From assembly GCF_000585375.1 (NCBI RefSeq), contig NZ_KK073874.1, forward strand, positions 1,364,001 through 1,428,000: 64,000 bases of DNA, read 5' to 3'. Position numbers and translations under genes: made by a program. Source of the DNA: Cryptosporangium arvum DSM 44712. Lineage in GTDB: Bacteria; Actinomycetota; Actinomycetes; Mycobacteriales; Cryptosporangiaceae. The notes beneath the pieces are model-generated. The model searched no databases and was not told the DNA's origin. It saw only the letters and a program-made list of their open reading frames with translations. The stretch's first letter is position 1; every line of letters starts with the position of its first letter. Of the stretch, positions 9,598-18,132 are shown piece by piece.

Positions 9598-10032
9598 TCA
9601 CATCGGGCCCCGGTCATCCGGCCTCGGCGTCGCCGCGCTGCGCGGAGACGTGGAGAGATAGGTGCCGACCCGGGTGACGAGCATGGCCATCTCGTACGCG
9701 ATGAGGCCCACGTCGGCGTCGGCGTCGCCCAGCACGGCGAGGCACGCGCCGCGCCCGGCCGCGGTGACGAACAGGAACGCCTGCTCCATCTCGATGATCG
9801 TCTGGCGGACGGCGCCGCCGCCGAAGTAGCGCCCGGCGCCACGGGCCAGGCTCTGGAACCCCGACGCGACGGCCGCGAGGTGCTCGCCGTCCTCGCGGCT
9901 CAGCCCGCGCGAGCCGCCGATCATCAGACCGTCGGACGACAGCAGAACCGCCCGTTGGGCGTGCGGAACCCGGTCGACGAGGTCGTCCAGGAGCCAGTTC
10001 AGTTCGCCGGTGGCTCTCGCCGTCTGCGTCAT
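9598..10032 (-). CDS. cvnB: Conservon roadblock/LC7 protein CvnB
   Basis: A 144-residue roadblock/LC7 domain protein: LNWLLDDLVDRVPHAQRAVLLSSDGL near the start, then MIEMEQ-like and FLFVTAAGRGACLAVL in the middle (ETIIEMEQAFLF), are typical of actinobacterial MglB-like proteins. In conservons CvnB binds the kinase-like CvnA and the GTPase CvnD, possibly as a regulator of nucleotide hydrolysis. Its ATG overlaps the TGA of cvnA (ATGA), which indicates translational coupling. Confidence 0.92.
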   Translation of the reverse strand: MTQTARATGELNWLLDDLVDRVPHAQRAVLLSSDGLMIGGSRGLSREDGEHLAAVASGFQSLARGAGRYFGGGAVRQTIIEMEQAFLFVTAAGRGACLAVLGDADADVGLIAYEMAMLVTRVGTYLSTSPRSAATPRPDDRGPM

Positions 10033-12944
10033 CGTTCACCCTCCAACGCGCCGGTGTTCGACCCTTGGCCGGCTGGTACCCCGTCCGGCTCGGATGCACT
10101 GTCTTGCGCCGCTGGGCCCGCCGGGTCGGACTCGGGGGCGATCGTACGCTCGGCATCCGACCGTCCTCGGACGGAGCCGCGCTGGTAGGACCCCATCACC
10201 GCGCGGATCTCCTCGGGCGAGCGCATCGTCGTCGGCTCGACCGGAGCCGGCGGAATCCCGGAGCCGGCTCGCAGCGGAGCCGCCAAACTTGCTTGACGGA
10301 CGCGACGCGGGAGGCCGCCCGGGGTCGTCACGGCGGGCTCCGGGTCCGTCGGCTCCGGGCTCGGCGGGTCCGACGTGTCCGCCGGCTCGTCGGCGGGCCG
10401 GGCGCGGCTGGCGATCGGCGCTCGGGCCACGCCCCGCGGCCGCTGATCAGCCTGGTCGGGACCGAGGTCATCGGCGTCGGGTTCGACGCTCTCGGTCCGG
10501 GCGGGTGGCGCGTCCGGCGCGGACGGGCGGAGGCGCTCACGGCGGGGGAGCGGGCCCTGGGCCGTGAGGTGCTCCCAGCCGACACCCGGGTCACGCCGGG
10601 TCAACGGCGGCAACCCACCCGCCCCGGCCTCGGCCGGAGCGGCGTCGACCGGAGCGGCGTCGACCGGAGCGGCGTCGACCGGAGCCGGTTCGGCCCGGGC
10701 CGGTTCGACCGGATCGGGACCGGCCGGGGTGAAGTCGGCCTGGGTGAAGTCGGACGGGGCGAAAGCGGACGGGGCGAACGCGGACGGCCCGGATCCCGCG
10801 GGGGCGCGCAGCTCGTCGGCCGGTCGCAGCACGGTGTCGTCGGACAGCACGCTCCAGTCCGTGCCCCCGGACCACACGCTGGGGTCGAACACCGGCGGCG
10901 GTTCCACCGGAGCGTTCCCGTTCACCGCCTCCTCCGGCGCGCGATGCGCCCCACCCGGCTCCGCCGCGACCGTGAGCACCGGCGGCCCGACGGGCAGCTC
11001 CACCGCCTCCGCGGCGAGCGCCTCCGCCCGCATCGGTTCGCGCCGCTGCGTCGGGATCGCGCCTTCCGGCGCGACGATCATCGCGCCCGGCAGCAGCACG
11101 ATCGCGGTCGTGCCGCCGAACGGCGACCCGCGCAGCACCACCCGGATGTCGTGCCGCCGCGCCAGCTGCCCGACCACGAACAGGCCGAGCCGCTCGCTCT
11201 GCAGCAGGTCGAACTCGGGTGGTTCGGCGAGCCGCTGGTTCACCGCCTCGAGCTGTTCGGGCGGCATGCCCAGCCCGCGGTCCTCGATCTCGATCGCGAA
11301 CCCGGCCGGCACCAGCTCACCGGTCACGTGCACGGTGGTGTGCGGCGGCGAGAACGACGTCGCGTTCTCGATCAGCTCGGCCAGCAGGTGGATGACGTCG
11401 CTGACGCCCCGCCCGGCCAGCGATGCCCGCGGCGACCCCACCACCCGCACCCGCGCGTAGTCCTCGACCTCGGCGATCGCGCCGCGCATGACGTCGATGA
11501 GCGGCACCGGGTTGCGCCAGCCCCGGCCCGGCGTGGAGCCGGACAGGACGATGAGGTCCTCGGCGTGGCGGCGCATGCGGGTCGCGAGATGGTCGAGCGT
11601 GAACAGGTCCTCGAGCTCGTCGGGGTCCTTCTCCCGGCGCTCCATCGCGTCCAGCAGCGTCAGCTGGCGGTGGATGAGCGCCTGGCTGCGTCGGGCCAGG
11701 TTGAGGAACACCTCGCGCACACCGCGCCGGAGCTGGGCCTCCTCGATCGCGACCTCGACCGCGGTGGACCGCGCGGCGTCCATCGCCGACGCCACCCCTT
11801 CGATCTCCTTGATCGTGAAGCCGGTCATCGGCTGCACCTCGGCGTCGACGTCGACGCTCTCCCCGGAGCGGAGCCGCCGAACGACCGCGGGCAGCTCGTA
11901 CGTCGCCAGGCTCTGCGCCGACCGCTGGACGCCGACCAGCTCACGCACCAGCGAACGTCCGATCCGGAGCGCCACGACGATCGACACGATCACCGCCACC
12001 AGGCCGAGGACACCGCCGACGGCGATCCGGATCAGCACCCAGGCCGCGGTCGGGATGAAGTCGTCGAAGAGCCGGTCGCTGACCTCGAGGCTGTAGTCGA
12101 CCATCTGGCCCGACAGTGCGCGCGAGTTGTCGATCCAGTCGTCGGCGTCGATCGGCGGCGGGGCGTCGCCTGCTCCCGACCGCACGACCGAGTCCTCCGC
12201 CGCGGTGATCAGCCGGGCCGCAGAACCGCCGGTGACGTCGCGGTAGGCCTGCTGGTCGACCGGCTCGAGCTGGGGCAGGACGTCGGTGTAGAAGTGGCGC
12301 TGGGCGCCGATGAGCTGGACCGCCCGGGTGTACTCGTCGGCCTCGAAGCGGCCGCCGGCCGTCGCGCCGGCCAGCACCGCCATCTCCTCGCTCTGGGTCT
12401 CGATCGCGCTGGCCAGCTCCAGCGTGGCGTTCGCCCGGAGCGCGAAGTCGGAGACCGGCAGATGCGGGATCGTGGTGACGATCGGGAGCGTGAGGTCGAG
12501 TGCTCCGGTGAAGTAGTCGACGACGGCCAGCCGCGAGAGCGTGCGCCGATCGATCGCCGAGCGCCGGTCTTCGAGGTCGTCGAGCGCGTCGAGGAACGTG
12601 GTGACGCGGCTGCGCACGGCGTCGGTGTTGGCGCCGTCCACCGCCCGGTCGCGGAACCGGTTGAGGGCGCGGTCGGTGCGCGCCCGCTGCTCCCGCAGCG
12701 CCTCGGCGTTGCGTTCCGGCGCGGCCACCGCGATCACCGACTCCAGCCGCTCGGCCCGCAGCTCCCGGCCCAGCTCCTGCAGCGGGTCGACGACGTCCGA
12801 GACCTCGTCGTTGATCTTGAGCAGGTCGATGCCCTGGCCCAGGGTCGCGCTCGCGGCGATCGCCCAGAGCACCACGAGGGAGACGAACGGTAACGCGAGA
12901 AGCGTGATGAGTTTCGCCAGAACAGACCGGCTGCGGGACTTCAT
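10029..12944 (-). CDS. cvnA: Conservon sensor kinase-like protein CvnA
   Basis: The 971-residue protein has a transmembrane helix near 12-32, an extracytoplasmic nitrate/nitrite-sensing-like helical domain to about 290, a second helix at about 300-325, a HAMP-like linker, and a HATPase_c domain with the N box ELIENATSFSPP and G box EIEDRGLGMPPEQ. The last 330 residues are Pro/Ala-rich and probably disordered, with a tandem APVDA repeat. I chose the ATG at 12944 because GAGGTG lies six bases upstream; a GTG at 12995 is less likely. It heads the cvnABCD operon and is divergent from the sugar importer. Confidence 0.93.
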   Translation of the reverse strand: MKSRSRSVLAKLITLLALPFVSLVVLWAIAASATLGQGIDLLKINDEVSDVVDPLQELGRELRAERLESVIAVAAPERNAEALREQRARTDRALNRFRDRAVDGANTDAVRSRVTTFLDALDDLEDRRSAIDRRTLSRLAVVDYFTGALDLTLPIVTTIPHLPVSDFALRANATLELASAIETQSEEMAVLAGATAGGRFEADEYTRAVQLIGAQRHFYTDVLPQLEPVDQQAYRDVTGGSAARLITAAEDSVVRSGAGDAPPPIDADDWIDNSRALSGQMVDYSLEVSDRLFDDFIPTAAWVLIRIAVGGVLGLVAVIVSIVVALRIGRSLVRELVGVQRSAQSLATYELPAVVRRLRSGESVDVDAEVQPMTGFTIKEIEGVASAMDAARSTAVEVAIEEAQLRRGVREVFLNLARRSQALIHRQLTLLDAMERREKDPDELEDLFTLDHLATRMRRHAEDLIVLSGSTPGRGWRNPVPLIDVMRGAIAEVEDYARVRVVGSPRASLAGRGVSDVIHLLAELIENATSFSPPHTTVHVTGELVPAGFAIEIEDRGLGMPPEQLEAVNQRLAEPPEFDLLQSERLGLFVVGQLARRHDIRVVLRGSPFGGTTAIVLLPGAMIVAPEGAIPTQRREPMRAEALAAEAVELPVGPPVLTVAAEPGGAHRAPEEAVNGNAPVEPPPVFDPSVWSGGTDWSVLSDDTVLRPADELRAPAGSGPSAFAPSAFAPSDFTQADFTPAGPDPVEPARAEPAPVDAAPVDAAPVDAAPAEAGAGGLPPLTRRDPGVGWEHLTAQGPLPRRERLRPSAPDAPPARTESVEPDADDLGPDQADQRPRGVARAPIASRARPADEPADTSDPPSPEPTDPEPAVTTPGGLPRRVRQASLAAPLRAGSGIPPAPVEPTTMRSPEEIRAVMGSYQRGSVRGRSDAERTIAPESDPAGPAAQDSASEPDGVPAGQGSNTGALEGER
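10641..10685. repeat. 15-bp tandem repeat in the cvnA tail
   Basis: Three perfect copies of the unit GGCGTCGACCGGAGC lie in frame and encode a repeated Ala-Pro-Val-Asp-Ala segment in the disordered C-terminal region of CvnA. Slipped-strand copy-number variation between strains would be expected. Confidence 0.9.
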
Positions 12945-13170
12945 CGCACCTCGCACGGACGGGAGTGACCGCTCTGCCCGCCGTTCGGGGGCCACGGAAT
13001 GGTCGTCCGGGAGGCGGTGCCGGGGAGGGCCGCGCCATTGCGTTGTTGCAGGACTTACCCGGAATGATCCTTCGGGCGGACGCTAGCAAAGTGACGGTTG
13101 GGGCGACAAGGATGTCTCCTATCAGGACCGTCAATACCCGTGGGGTGGAACGTCGAATATCCCCCGGTAA

Positions 13171-13186
13171 CCCATCGATCGGTGGG
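13171..13186. promoter_or_regulatory. Near-palindrome upstream of the MalE-like gene
   Basis: The 16 bases CCCATCGATCGGTGGG form a palindrome with one mismatched pair and a CG-centred core, the kind of site LacI-family regulators use. It ends 35 bases before the start of the sugar-binding protein gene, in the 277-base divergent region shared with cvnA. No LacI gene is in the window, so the regulator is unknown. Confidence 0.35.
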
Positions 13187-13221
13187 ATTCTGGGGTTAAT
13201 CGCTCCCGGAAGGAGTCTTTA

Positions 13222-14610
13222 GTGACCCGTCCCGGTTTGATCGCCGCACTACTCGCCGCTGTGCTCACCACTACCGTCCTGGCCGGTTGCTCCGGTGACA
13301 ATTCCTCCGACGACGACGGCACGCTCACCGTGTGGAGCCTGGAGAACCAGGCCGACCGCGTGGCCGCGACCCAGAAAGTGATCGCCGACTTCACCCGTAG
13401 CACCGGCATCGAGGTGAAGTACGTCGGCGTCGACGAGAACCAGTTCTCCAAGCTCGTCACCGCTGCGGCCGCCGGCGGTGACCTGCCCGACGTGATGGGC
13501 GCGCTCCCGCTCGCGGCGCTCTGGTCGTTGGACGCCAACGAGTTGCTCGACACCGGATCGGCCGGCGAGATCGTGGAATCGCTCGGCGCCGACACGTTCA
13601 ACCGGCGGGCGCTCGCGCTCGCCAAGGACGGTGGCAAGGTGCTCGGCGTCCCCAGCGACGCCTGGGCGCAGTTGCTCTTCTACCGGACCGACCTGTTCAC
13701 GAAGGCGGGCCTGACCGCGCCCACCACGTACGACGCCATCGCCGCCGCGGCGAAGAAGCTCACCAGCGGCAGCCAGGTCGGCATCACCGCGGCCACCGTC
13801 GCCAACGACGGTTTCACCGCCCAGACGTTCGAGCACATCGCGCTCGGCAACGGCTGCGAACTCGTCGACGACGGCGGGAAGATCACCGTCGGCAGCGACG
13901 AGTGCGTCGGCGCGTTCGAGTTCTACGACGACCTGATCAAGAACGCCTCGGTGAAGGGCGCGCAGAGCGTCGACTCGACCCGCGCCACCTACTTCTCCGG
14001 CCGCGCCGCGATGGTGATCTGGTCGTCGTTCCTGCTCGACGAACTGGCCGGGCTGCGGTCCGACGCGCTCCCGAACTGCCCGCAGTGCAAGAGCGACCCG
14101 GCCTACCTGGCCAAGAACACCGGCGTGGTCACCGCGATCAAGGGCCCCGACGGCCGGCAGCCGGCCCAGTTCGGCGAGGTCGTGTCGTGGGCGGTCAGCG
14201 CCACCGCGCAGACCGCGAACGCGAAGAAGTTCGTCGAGTTCATGATGGGCGACGGCTACACGCGCTGGCTCGGGCAGGCCCCCGAGGGCAAGGTGCCGGT
14301 CCGCACCGGCGACCCCACGAACAAGACCGCCTATGTGGATGCCTGGCGCAAGCTGCCGGCCGGCGTCGACAAGAAGGCACCGCTGGACACCGTCTATCCG
14401 GCGGCGCTCGTCGACCAGCTCGCCTCCTCGGTCGACACGTTCGGGCGCTGGGGCATCGAGCAGGGTGAGGGGCGGCTGGTCGGCGCCACGCTCGGTGAGC
14501 TGCCGGTGGCCAAGGCGGTGAACTCGATGACCAGCGGCCAACTCGACCCGGCCGCCGCCGCCGAGCAGTGCCAGGAACAGGTCGACGACATCAAGAAGAG
14601 CCTGGAGTGA
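13222..14610 (+). CDS. Sugar ABC transporter substrate-binding lipoprotein (MalE type)
   Basis: This 462-residue extracellular solute-binding protein has a lipoprotein signal peptide ending in the lipobox LAGC, with C23 as the predicted acylated residue. The fold is the family 1 sugar-binding type (TLTVWSLENQAD near residue 35, then a typical YRTDLFTKAGL segment near 155). The GTG start follows GGAAGGAG at suitable spacing. It is the first gene of a three-gene import operon with overlapping starts; the bound sugar cannot be named. Confidence 0.9.
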   Translation: MTRPGLIAALLAAVLTTTVLAGCSGDNSSDDDGTLTVWSLENQADRVAATQKVIADFTRSTGIEVKYVGVDENQFSKLVTAAAAGGDLPDVMGALPLAALWSLDANELLDTGSAGEIVESLGADTFNRRALALAKDGGKVLGVPSDAWAQLLFYRTDLFTKAGLTAPTTYDAIAAAAKKLTSGSQVGITAATVANDGFTAQTFEHIALGNGCELVDDGGKITVGSDECVGAFEFYDDLIKNASVKGAQSVDSTRATYFSGRAAMVIWSSFLLDELAGLRSDALPNCPQCKSDPAYLAKNTGVVTAIKGPDGRQPAQFGEVVSWAVSATAQTANAKKFVEFMMGDGYTRWLGQAPEGKVPVRTGDPTNKTAYVDAWRKLPAGVDKKAPLDTVYPAALVDQLASSVDTFGRWGIEQGEGRLVGATLGELPVAKAVNSMTSGQLDPAAAAEQCQEQVDDIKKSLE

Positions 14611-15518
14611 GCGGCAGCCGGCAGCGCGGCGAGGCCCGCACGGGTTGGGCTCTGCTGACCCCGACGCTGCTCATCGTGCTGGTGGTGGTCGTCGCCCCGA
14701 TCCTCTGGACGATCCTGCTGGCCTTCCAGCGGGTGCGGGTCATCGATCTGCGCCGCCGCGGGCTCATCGGCGAGTTCACGTTCCAGAACATCGAGCGGGT
14801 CTTCGGCAGCCCCGGGTTCTGGGACACGCTGTGGACGACGGTGGCCTACACCGTGTTCGGCGTCGCGATCTCGGTCGGGCTCGGGCTCGCCGCGGCGCTC
14901 GCGGTACGCCGTCCGTTCCGGGGCCGGACGTTCGTCCGCGCGTCGTTCCTGCTGCCGTACATCGCGCCGGTCGTCGGGGCCACGTTCGTCTGGCAGACGA
15001 TGCTCAACCCCGAGTACGGCGTCCTCAACGCCTGGGGAACCCGGTTCCTCGGCTGGGACCGGCCGGTCGACTTCCTCAACGAGGTGTCCGGTTCACTGTT
15101 CGGGATCCCGGTGCCGACCGCTCTGGTCACCGTGATCCTGTTCGAGGGCTGGCGGTACTTCCCGTTCGCGTTCCTGTTCCTGCTCGCCCGGATGCAGGCG
15201 CTGCCGAGCGACCTCGAGGAGGCCGCGCTCGTCGACGGGGCGACGCCGACCCAGCGGTTCCGGCACGTCGTGCTGCCGCAGCTGCTGCCGGTGATCGCGG
15301 TGCTCACCGTGCTGCGCTTCGTCCTCACGTTCACCAAGTTCGACGACGTGTACCTGCTGACCGGCGGTGGCTCCGGCACCGAGGTCGTCAGCGTCCGGGT
15401 CTACGACTTCCTGACCAGCCGCGGTGACATCGGCGCCGCGTCCGCCGAGGCGCTGGTACTGGCCATCGCCCTGGCTGTCTTCGTCGGCATCTACCTGCGG
15501 CTGGTGAGGCGATCGTGA
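14607..15518 (+). CDS. Sugar ABC transporter permease (MalF type)
   Basis: A 303-residue permease with six predicted membrane helices and the EAA loop EEAALVDGATPTQRFRHVVLP near residue 205, which contacts the ATPase. The GTG at 14607 overlaps the TGA of the binding-protein gene, and the protein then starts with a short basic segment before helix 1 (WALLTPTLLIVLVVVV). It forms a heterodimeric pore with the following MalG-type protein. No ATPase gene follows, so a shared MsiK-type ATPase encoded elsewhere is likely, as in Streptomyces. Confidence 0.92.
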   Translation: MSGSRQRGEARTGWALLTPTLLIVLVVVVAPILWTILLAFQRVRVIDLRRRGLIGEFTFQNIERVFGSPGFWDTLWTTVAYTVFGVAISVGLGLAAALAVRRPFRGRTFVRASFLLPYIAPVVGATFVWQTMLNPEYGVLNAWGTRFLGWDRPVDFLNEVSGSLFGIPVPTALVTVILFEGWRYFPFAFLFLLARMQALPSDLEEAALVDGATPTQRFRHVVLPQLLPVIAVLTVLRFVLTFTKFDDVYLLTGGGSGTEVVSVRVYDFLTSRGDIGAASAEALVLAIALAVFVGIYLRLVRRS

Positions 15519-16381
15519 CCCGGGACCGGATCGAGAACGTCGTGCTCGGCGTCGCGCGCTGGGTGACGATCGTCGTGCTGACCGTCGTCAGCCTGTTCCC
15601 GTTCTATTACATGGTGCTGCTCTCGGTGCGGCTCATCCAGGACGTGCAGCTCTCGCCGGCCTCGATCGTCATCAGCCCCGGTGAGATCGTCTTCGACACC
15701 TATCAGGAGGTGCTGCGGTCGGTCGACGCCGGTGGCCAGGGCTTCGTGCGGCTGATCGGGGTGAGCGCCGCGGTCTCGATCGCCACCGTGATCGTGACGC
15801 TCGCGGTGTCGGTCCCGGGTGCCTACGCGGTCACCCGGCTGCGGTTCGCCGGGCGTCGTCAGGTGGACGCGTTGTTCCTGGCGATCTACCTGTTCCCGGC
15901 GATCGTGCTGGCTATTCCGCTGTACGTGGTGCTGAGCCGGCTGGGGCTGCGCGGCTCGCTCGTCGCGTTGGTGCTGGTCTACGTCGCCCAGACCGTGCCG
16001 GTGACGCTCTACATGCTGCGCGGCTACTTCGAGACGATCCCGGTGAGCCTGGAGGAGGCGGCGCAGCTCGACGGGTGCGGGCGGCTCGGCGTGATCTGGC
16101 GGGTGAGCCTTCCGCTGTCCCGGCCGGCGCTGGCCGCCACCGCGCTCTACGTGTTCATGATCGCCTGGAACGAGTACCTGTTCGCGCTGCTGTTCCTGGT
16201 CGAGCGGCGGGACCGGTGGACGGTGTCGCTTGGCCTGTCGCAGCTCGCCGGCACGATCGAGATCCCGACGACCGTGCTGATGGCCGGGTCCGTGCTGCTC
16301 ACCGCGCCGATCGTGGCGCTGTTCTTCGCCGGTGAGCGGCTGTTGGTCGAGGGCCTCACGGGTGGAGCCGAGAAAGGGTAG
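15515..16381 (+). CDS. Sugar ABC transporter permease (MalG type)
   Basis: The 288-residue protein has six membrane helices and an EAA loop reading EEAAQLDGCGRLGVIWRVSLP near residue 175. Its GTG start overlaps the previous stop (GTGA). It is the second permease of the importer; the two permeases plus the lipoprotein lack a dedicated ATP-binding subunit in this locus. The following phosphotransferase gene starts 16 bases later and may be co-transcribed. Confidence 0.92.
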   Translation: MTRDRIENVVLGVARWVTIVVLTVVSLFPFYYMVLLSVRLIQDVQLSPASIVISPGEIVFDTYQEVLRSVDAGGQGFVRLIGVSAAVSIATVIVTLAVSVPGAYAVTRLRFAGRRQVDALFLAIYLFPAIVLAIPLYVVLSRLGLRGSLVALVLVYVAQTVPVTLYMLRGYFETIPVSLEEAAQLDGCGRLGVIWRVSLPLSRPALAATALYVFMIAWNEYLFALLFLVERRDRWTVSLGLSQLAGTIEIPTTVLMAGSVLLTAPIVALFFAGERLLVEGLTGGAEKG

Positions 16382-16396
16382 GTACTGTCCCGTACC

Positions 16397-17440
16397 GTGG
16401 CAGGCGATACAGCGGTACGCAGCGAAGACGCGTTCGACGTCGGCACCGTGCACGAGTGGCTGGCCGGACGCGTGGACGGCCTCGACGCCCCGCCGGAGGT
16501 GCGGCAGTTCTCCGGCGGTGCGTCGAACCTCACGTACCTGCTGCGCTACCCCGACCGGGAACTGATCCTGCGCCGCCCTCCGGCGGGCCGGAAAGCGTCG
16601 TCGGCGCACGACATGAGCCGCGAGTACCGCGTGCAGAAGCACCTGAAGCCGGTGTTCCGGTACGTGCCGGAGATGGTGGCGTTCTGCGACGACCACGACG
16701 TTCTCGGCGCCGACTTCTACGTCATGGAGCGGATCGTCGGCACGATCCCGCGCAAGGACTTCCCGCCGGAGGTCCAGCTGGACCCGGTGCAGGCACGCAC
16801 GCTGGCCTTCACGGTCGTCGACACGCTCGTCGAACTGCACGACGTCGACCCGGCCGCGGCCGGCCTCTCCGACCTGGGACGCGGTGCCGGCTACGTCGAG
16901 CGTCAGGTCCGGGGCTGGTCCGACCGGTACCGCAAGGCGCGCACCTGGAACGTGCCGAAGGCCGAGAGCGTGATGGCCTGGCTCGACGAGCACCGGCCCG
17001 ACGACGTCAAGTCGTGCCTCATCCACAACGACTACCGCCTCGACAACGTCGTGCTGGCGCCGGACGACCCACTGCGCGTGGTCGGCGTCCTCGACTGGGA
17101 GATGGCCACGATCGGGGATCCGCTGATGGACCTCGGCGGGGCGCTCGCCTACTGGATCCAGTCCGACGACCCTTACCTCTCCCAGCGCGCCCGGCGCCAG
17201 CCCACCCACCTGCCCGGGATGCCGACCCGGCGCGAGGTCGTCGAGTACTACTGCGACCGCGCCGGGCTCAGCTCGGCGAACTGGGCGTTCTACGAGGTCT
17301 TCGGGCTGTTCCGGCTGGCCGCCATCGCCCAGCAGATCTACTACCGCTACCACCACAAGCAGACCCGGAACCCGGCGTTCCGGCAGTTCTGGCTCAACGT
17401 CAACTACCTGGTGTGGCGTGCGCACAAGGCGATGCGCTGA
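16397..17440 (+). CDS. APH-like phosphotransferase family protein
   Basis: The 347-residue protein has the kinase-like fold of the aminoglycoside phosphotransferase/ACAD10 group. Visible are an N-lobe segment FSGGASNLTYLL (residues 38-49), the catalytic loop CLIHNDYRLDNVVL near 205-218 and the metal-binding LDWEMATIGDP near 233. Relatives are annotated with acyl-CoA or hydroxyacid metabolism more often than with drug resistance, so antibiotic modification should not be assumed. The GTG start is the first in frame and the end overlaps the next gene by one base (ATGA context). Confidence 0.82.
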   Translation: MAGDTAVRSEDAFDVGTVHEWLAGRVDGLDAPPEVRQFSGGASNLTYLLRYPDRELILRRPPAGRKASSAHDMSREYRVQKHLKPVFRYVPEMVAFCDDHDVLGADFYVMERIVGTIPRKDFPPEVQLDPVQARTLAFTVVDTLVELHDVDPAAAGLSDLGRGAGYVERQVRGWSDRYRKARTWNVPKAESVMAWLDEHRPDDVKSCLIHNDYRLDNVVLAPDDPLRVVGVLDWEMATIGDPLMDLGGALAYWIQSDDPYLSQRARRQPTHLPGMPTRREVVEYYCDRAGLSSANWAFYEVFGLFRLAAIAQQIYYRYHHKQTRNPAFRQFWLNVNYLVWRAHKAMR

Positions 17441-18087
17441 TGGCGGTCGTGTTGCTGGTGCGGCACGGCCAGGCGTCGTTCGGGGCCGCGGAGTACGACG
17501 AGCTCTCGGAGCTGGGCCGGGAGCAGTCCCGGATCGTCGGCGTGAACCTGGCGGCGCAGGACGTCCGGGTCGACCGGGCGGTCTCGGGCGGGTTGCGTCG
17601 CCAGCGTGACACCGCGGAGCTGTGCCTGACGGCGGCCGGCCGGGCGACCGACGTCCGCGTCGACCCGCGATTCGACGAGTACGACCACCTCGGCCTGGCC
17701 GCGCAACTGCACGACGGCCCGGTCCCGACGTCGTCACGCGACTTCCAGGCCGTGCTCGACGTCGCGCTCGAGCAGTGGGTCTCCGGAGCGATCGTCCCCG
17801 AGGGCATGCCGGCCTGGGGCGAGTTCTCGGACCGGGCGTGGGCCGGGCTGGACGAGTTCGTCACGGCGCTCGGCCGGGGCGGCTCGGGCGTGGTGTTCAC
17901 GTCCGGAGGCGTCATCGCGGCGATCTGTGCCCGTCTGCTGGGACTCACGCCCGCCGGGTTCGTCGCGCTGCACCGCGTGGTGATCAACGGCGGCATCACC
18001 AAGGTCGTCGCCGGTCGGGGTGGAACCGCGCTGATCTCGTTCAACGAGCACTCCCACCTGCCCGCGGCGCAGGTCACCTATCGATGA
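17440..18087 (+). CDS. Histidine phosphatase family protein
   Basis: A 215-residue phosphoglycerate mutase-like protein. The catalytic histidine is in LLVRHGQASFG at residues 5-15, a second arginine is in SGGLRRQRDTAE near 47, and the late histidine-containing motif appears as VVFTSGGVIAAI. The substrate is unknown. The ATG overlaps the stop of the phosphotransferase gene, so the pair is probably co-translated and may act in one pathway. Confidence 0.85.
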   Translation: MAVVLLVRHGQASFGAAEYDELSELGREQSRIVGVNLAAQDVRVDRAVSGGLRRQRDTAELCLTAAGRATDVRVDPRFDEYDHLGLAAQLHDGPVPTSSRDFQAVLDVALEQWVSGAIVPEGMPAWGEFSDRAWAGLDEFVTALGRGGSGVVFTSGGVIAAICARLLGLTPAGFVALHRVVINGGITKVVAGRGGTALISFNEHSHLPAAQVTYR

Positions 18088-18132
18088 AGTTGCAGGGGGC
18101 AACGCTAGCTACTGTTGCTCCTGTGGGGCAGG

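Noticed and set aside
10065-12893. A 942-codon plus-strand frame
   Set aside because: It is the complement of cvnA, has no recognisable domain and is dominated by Arg, Asp and Gly.
16397-17440. An antibiotic resistance kinase
   Set aside because: The motifs fit the broader ACAD10-like phosphotransferase group next to a sugar importer; nothing points to aminoglycoside binding.
15491-17737. A 748-codon minus-strand frame
   Set aside because: It crosses the permease and phosphotransferase genes in antisense and carries no motif.
18089-18118. Three alternating GTTGC/GCAAC arms before the expansin gene, possibly a switch
   Set aside because: Arms are only five bases long and match no known riboswitch class, so chance is a sufficient explanation.
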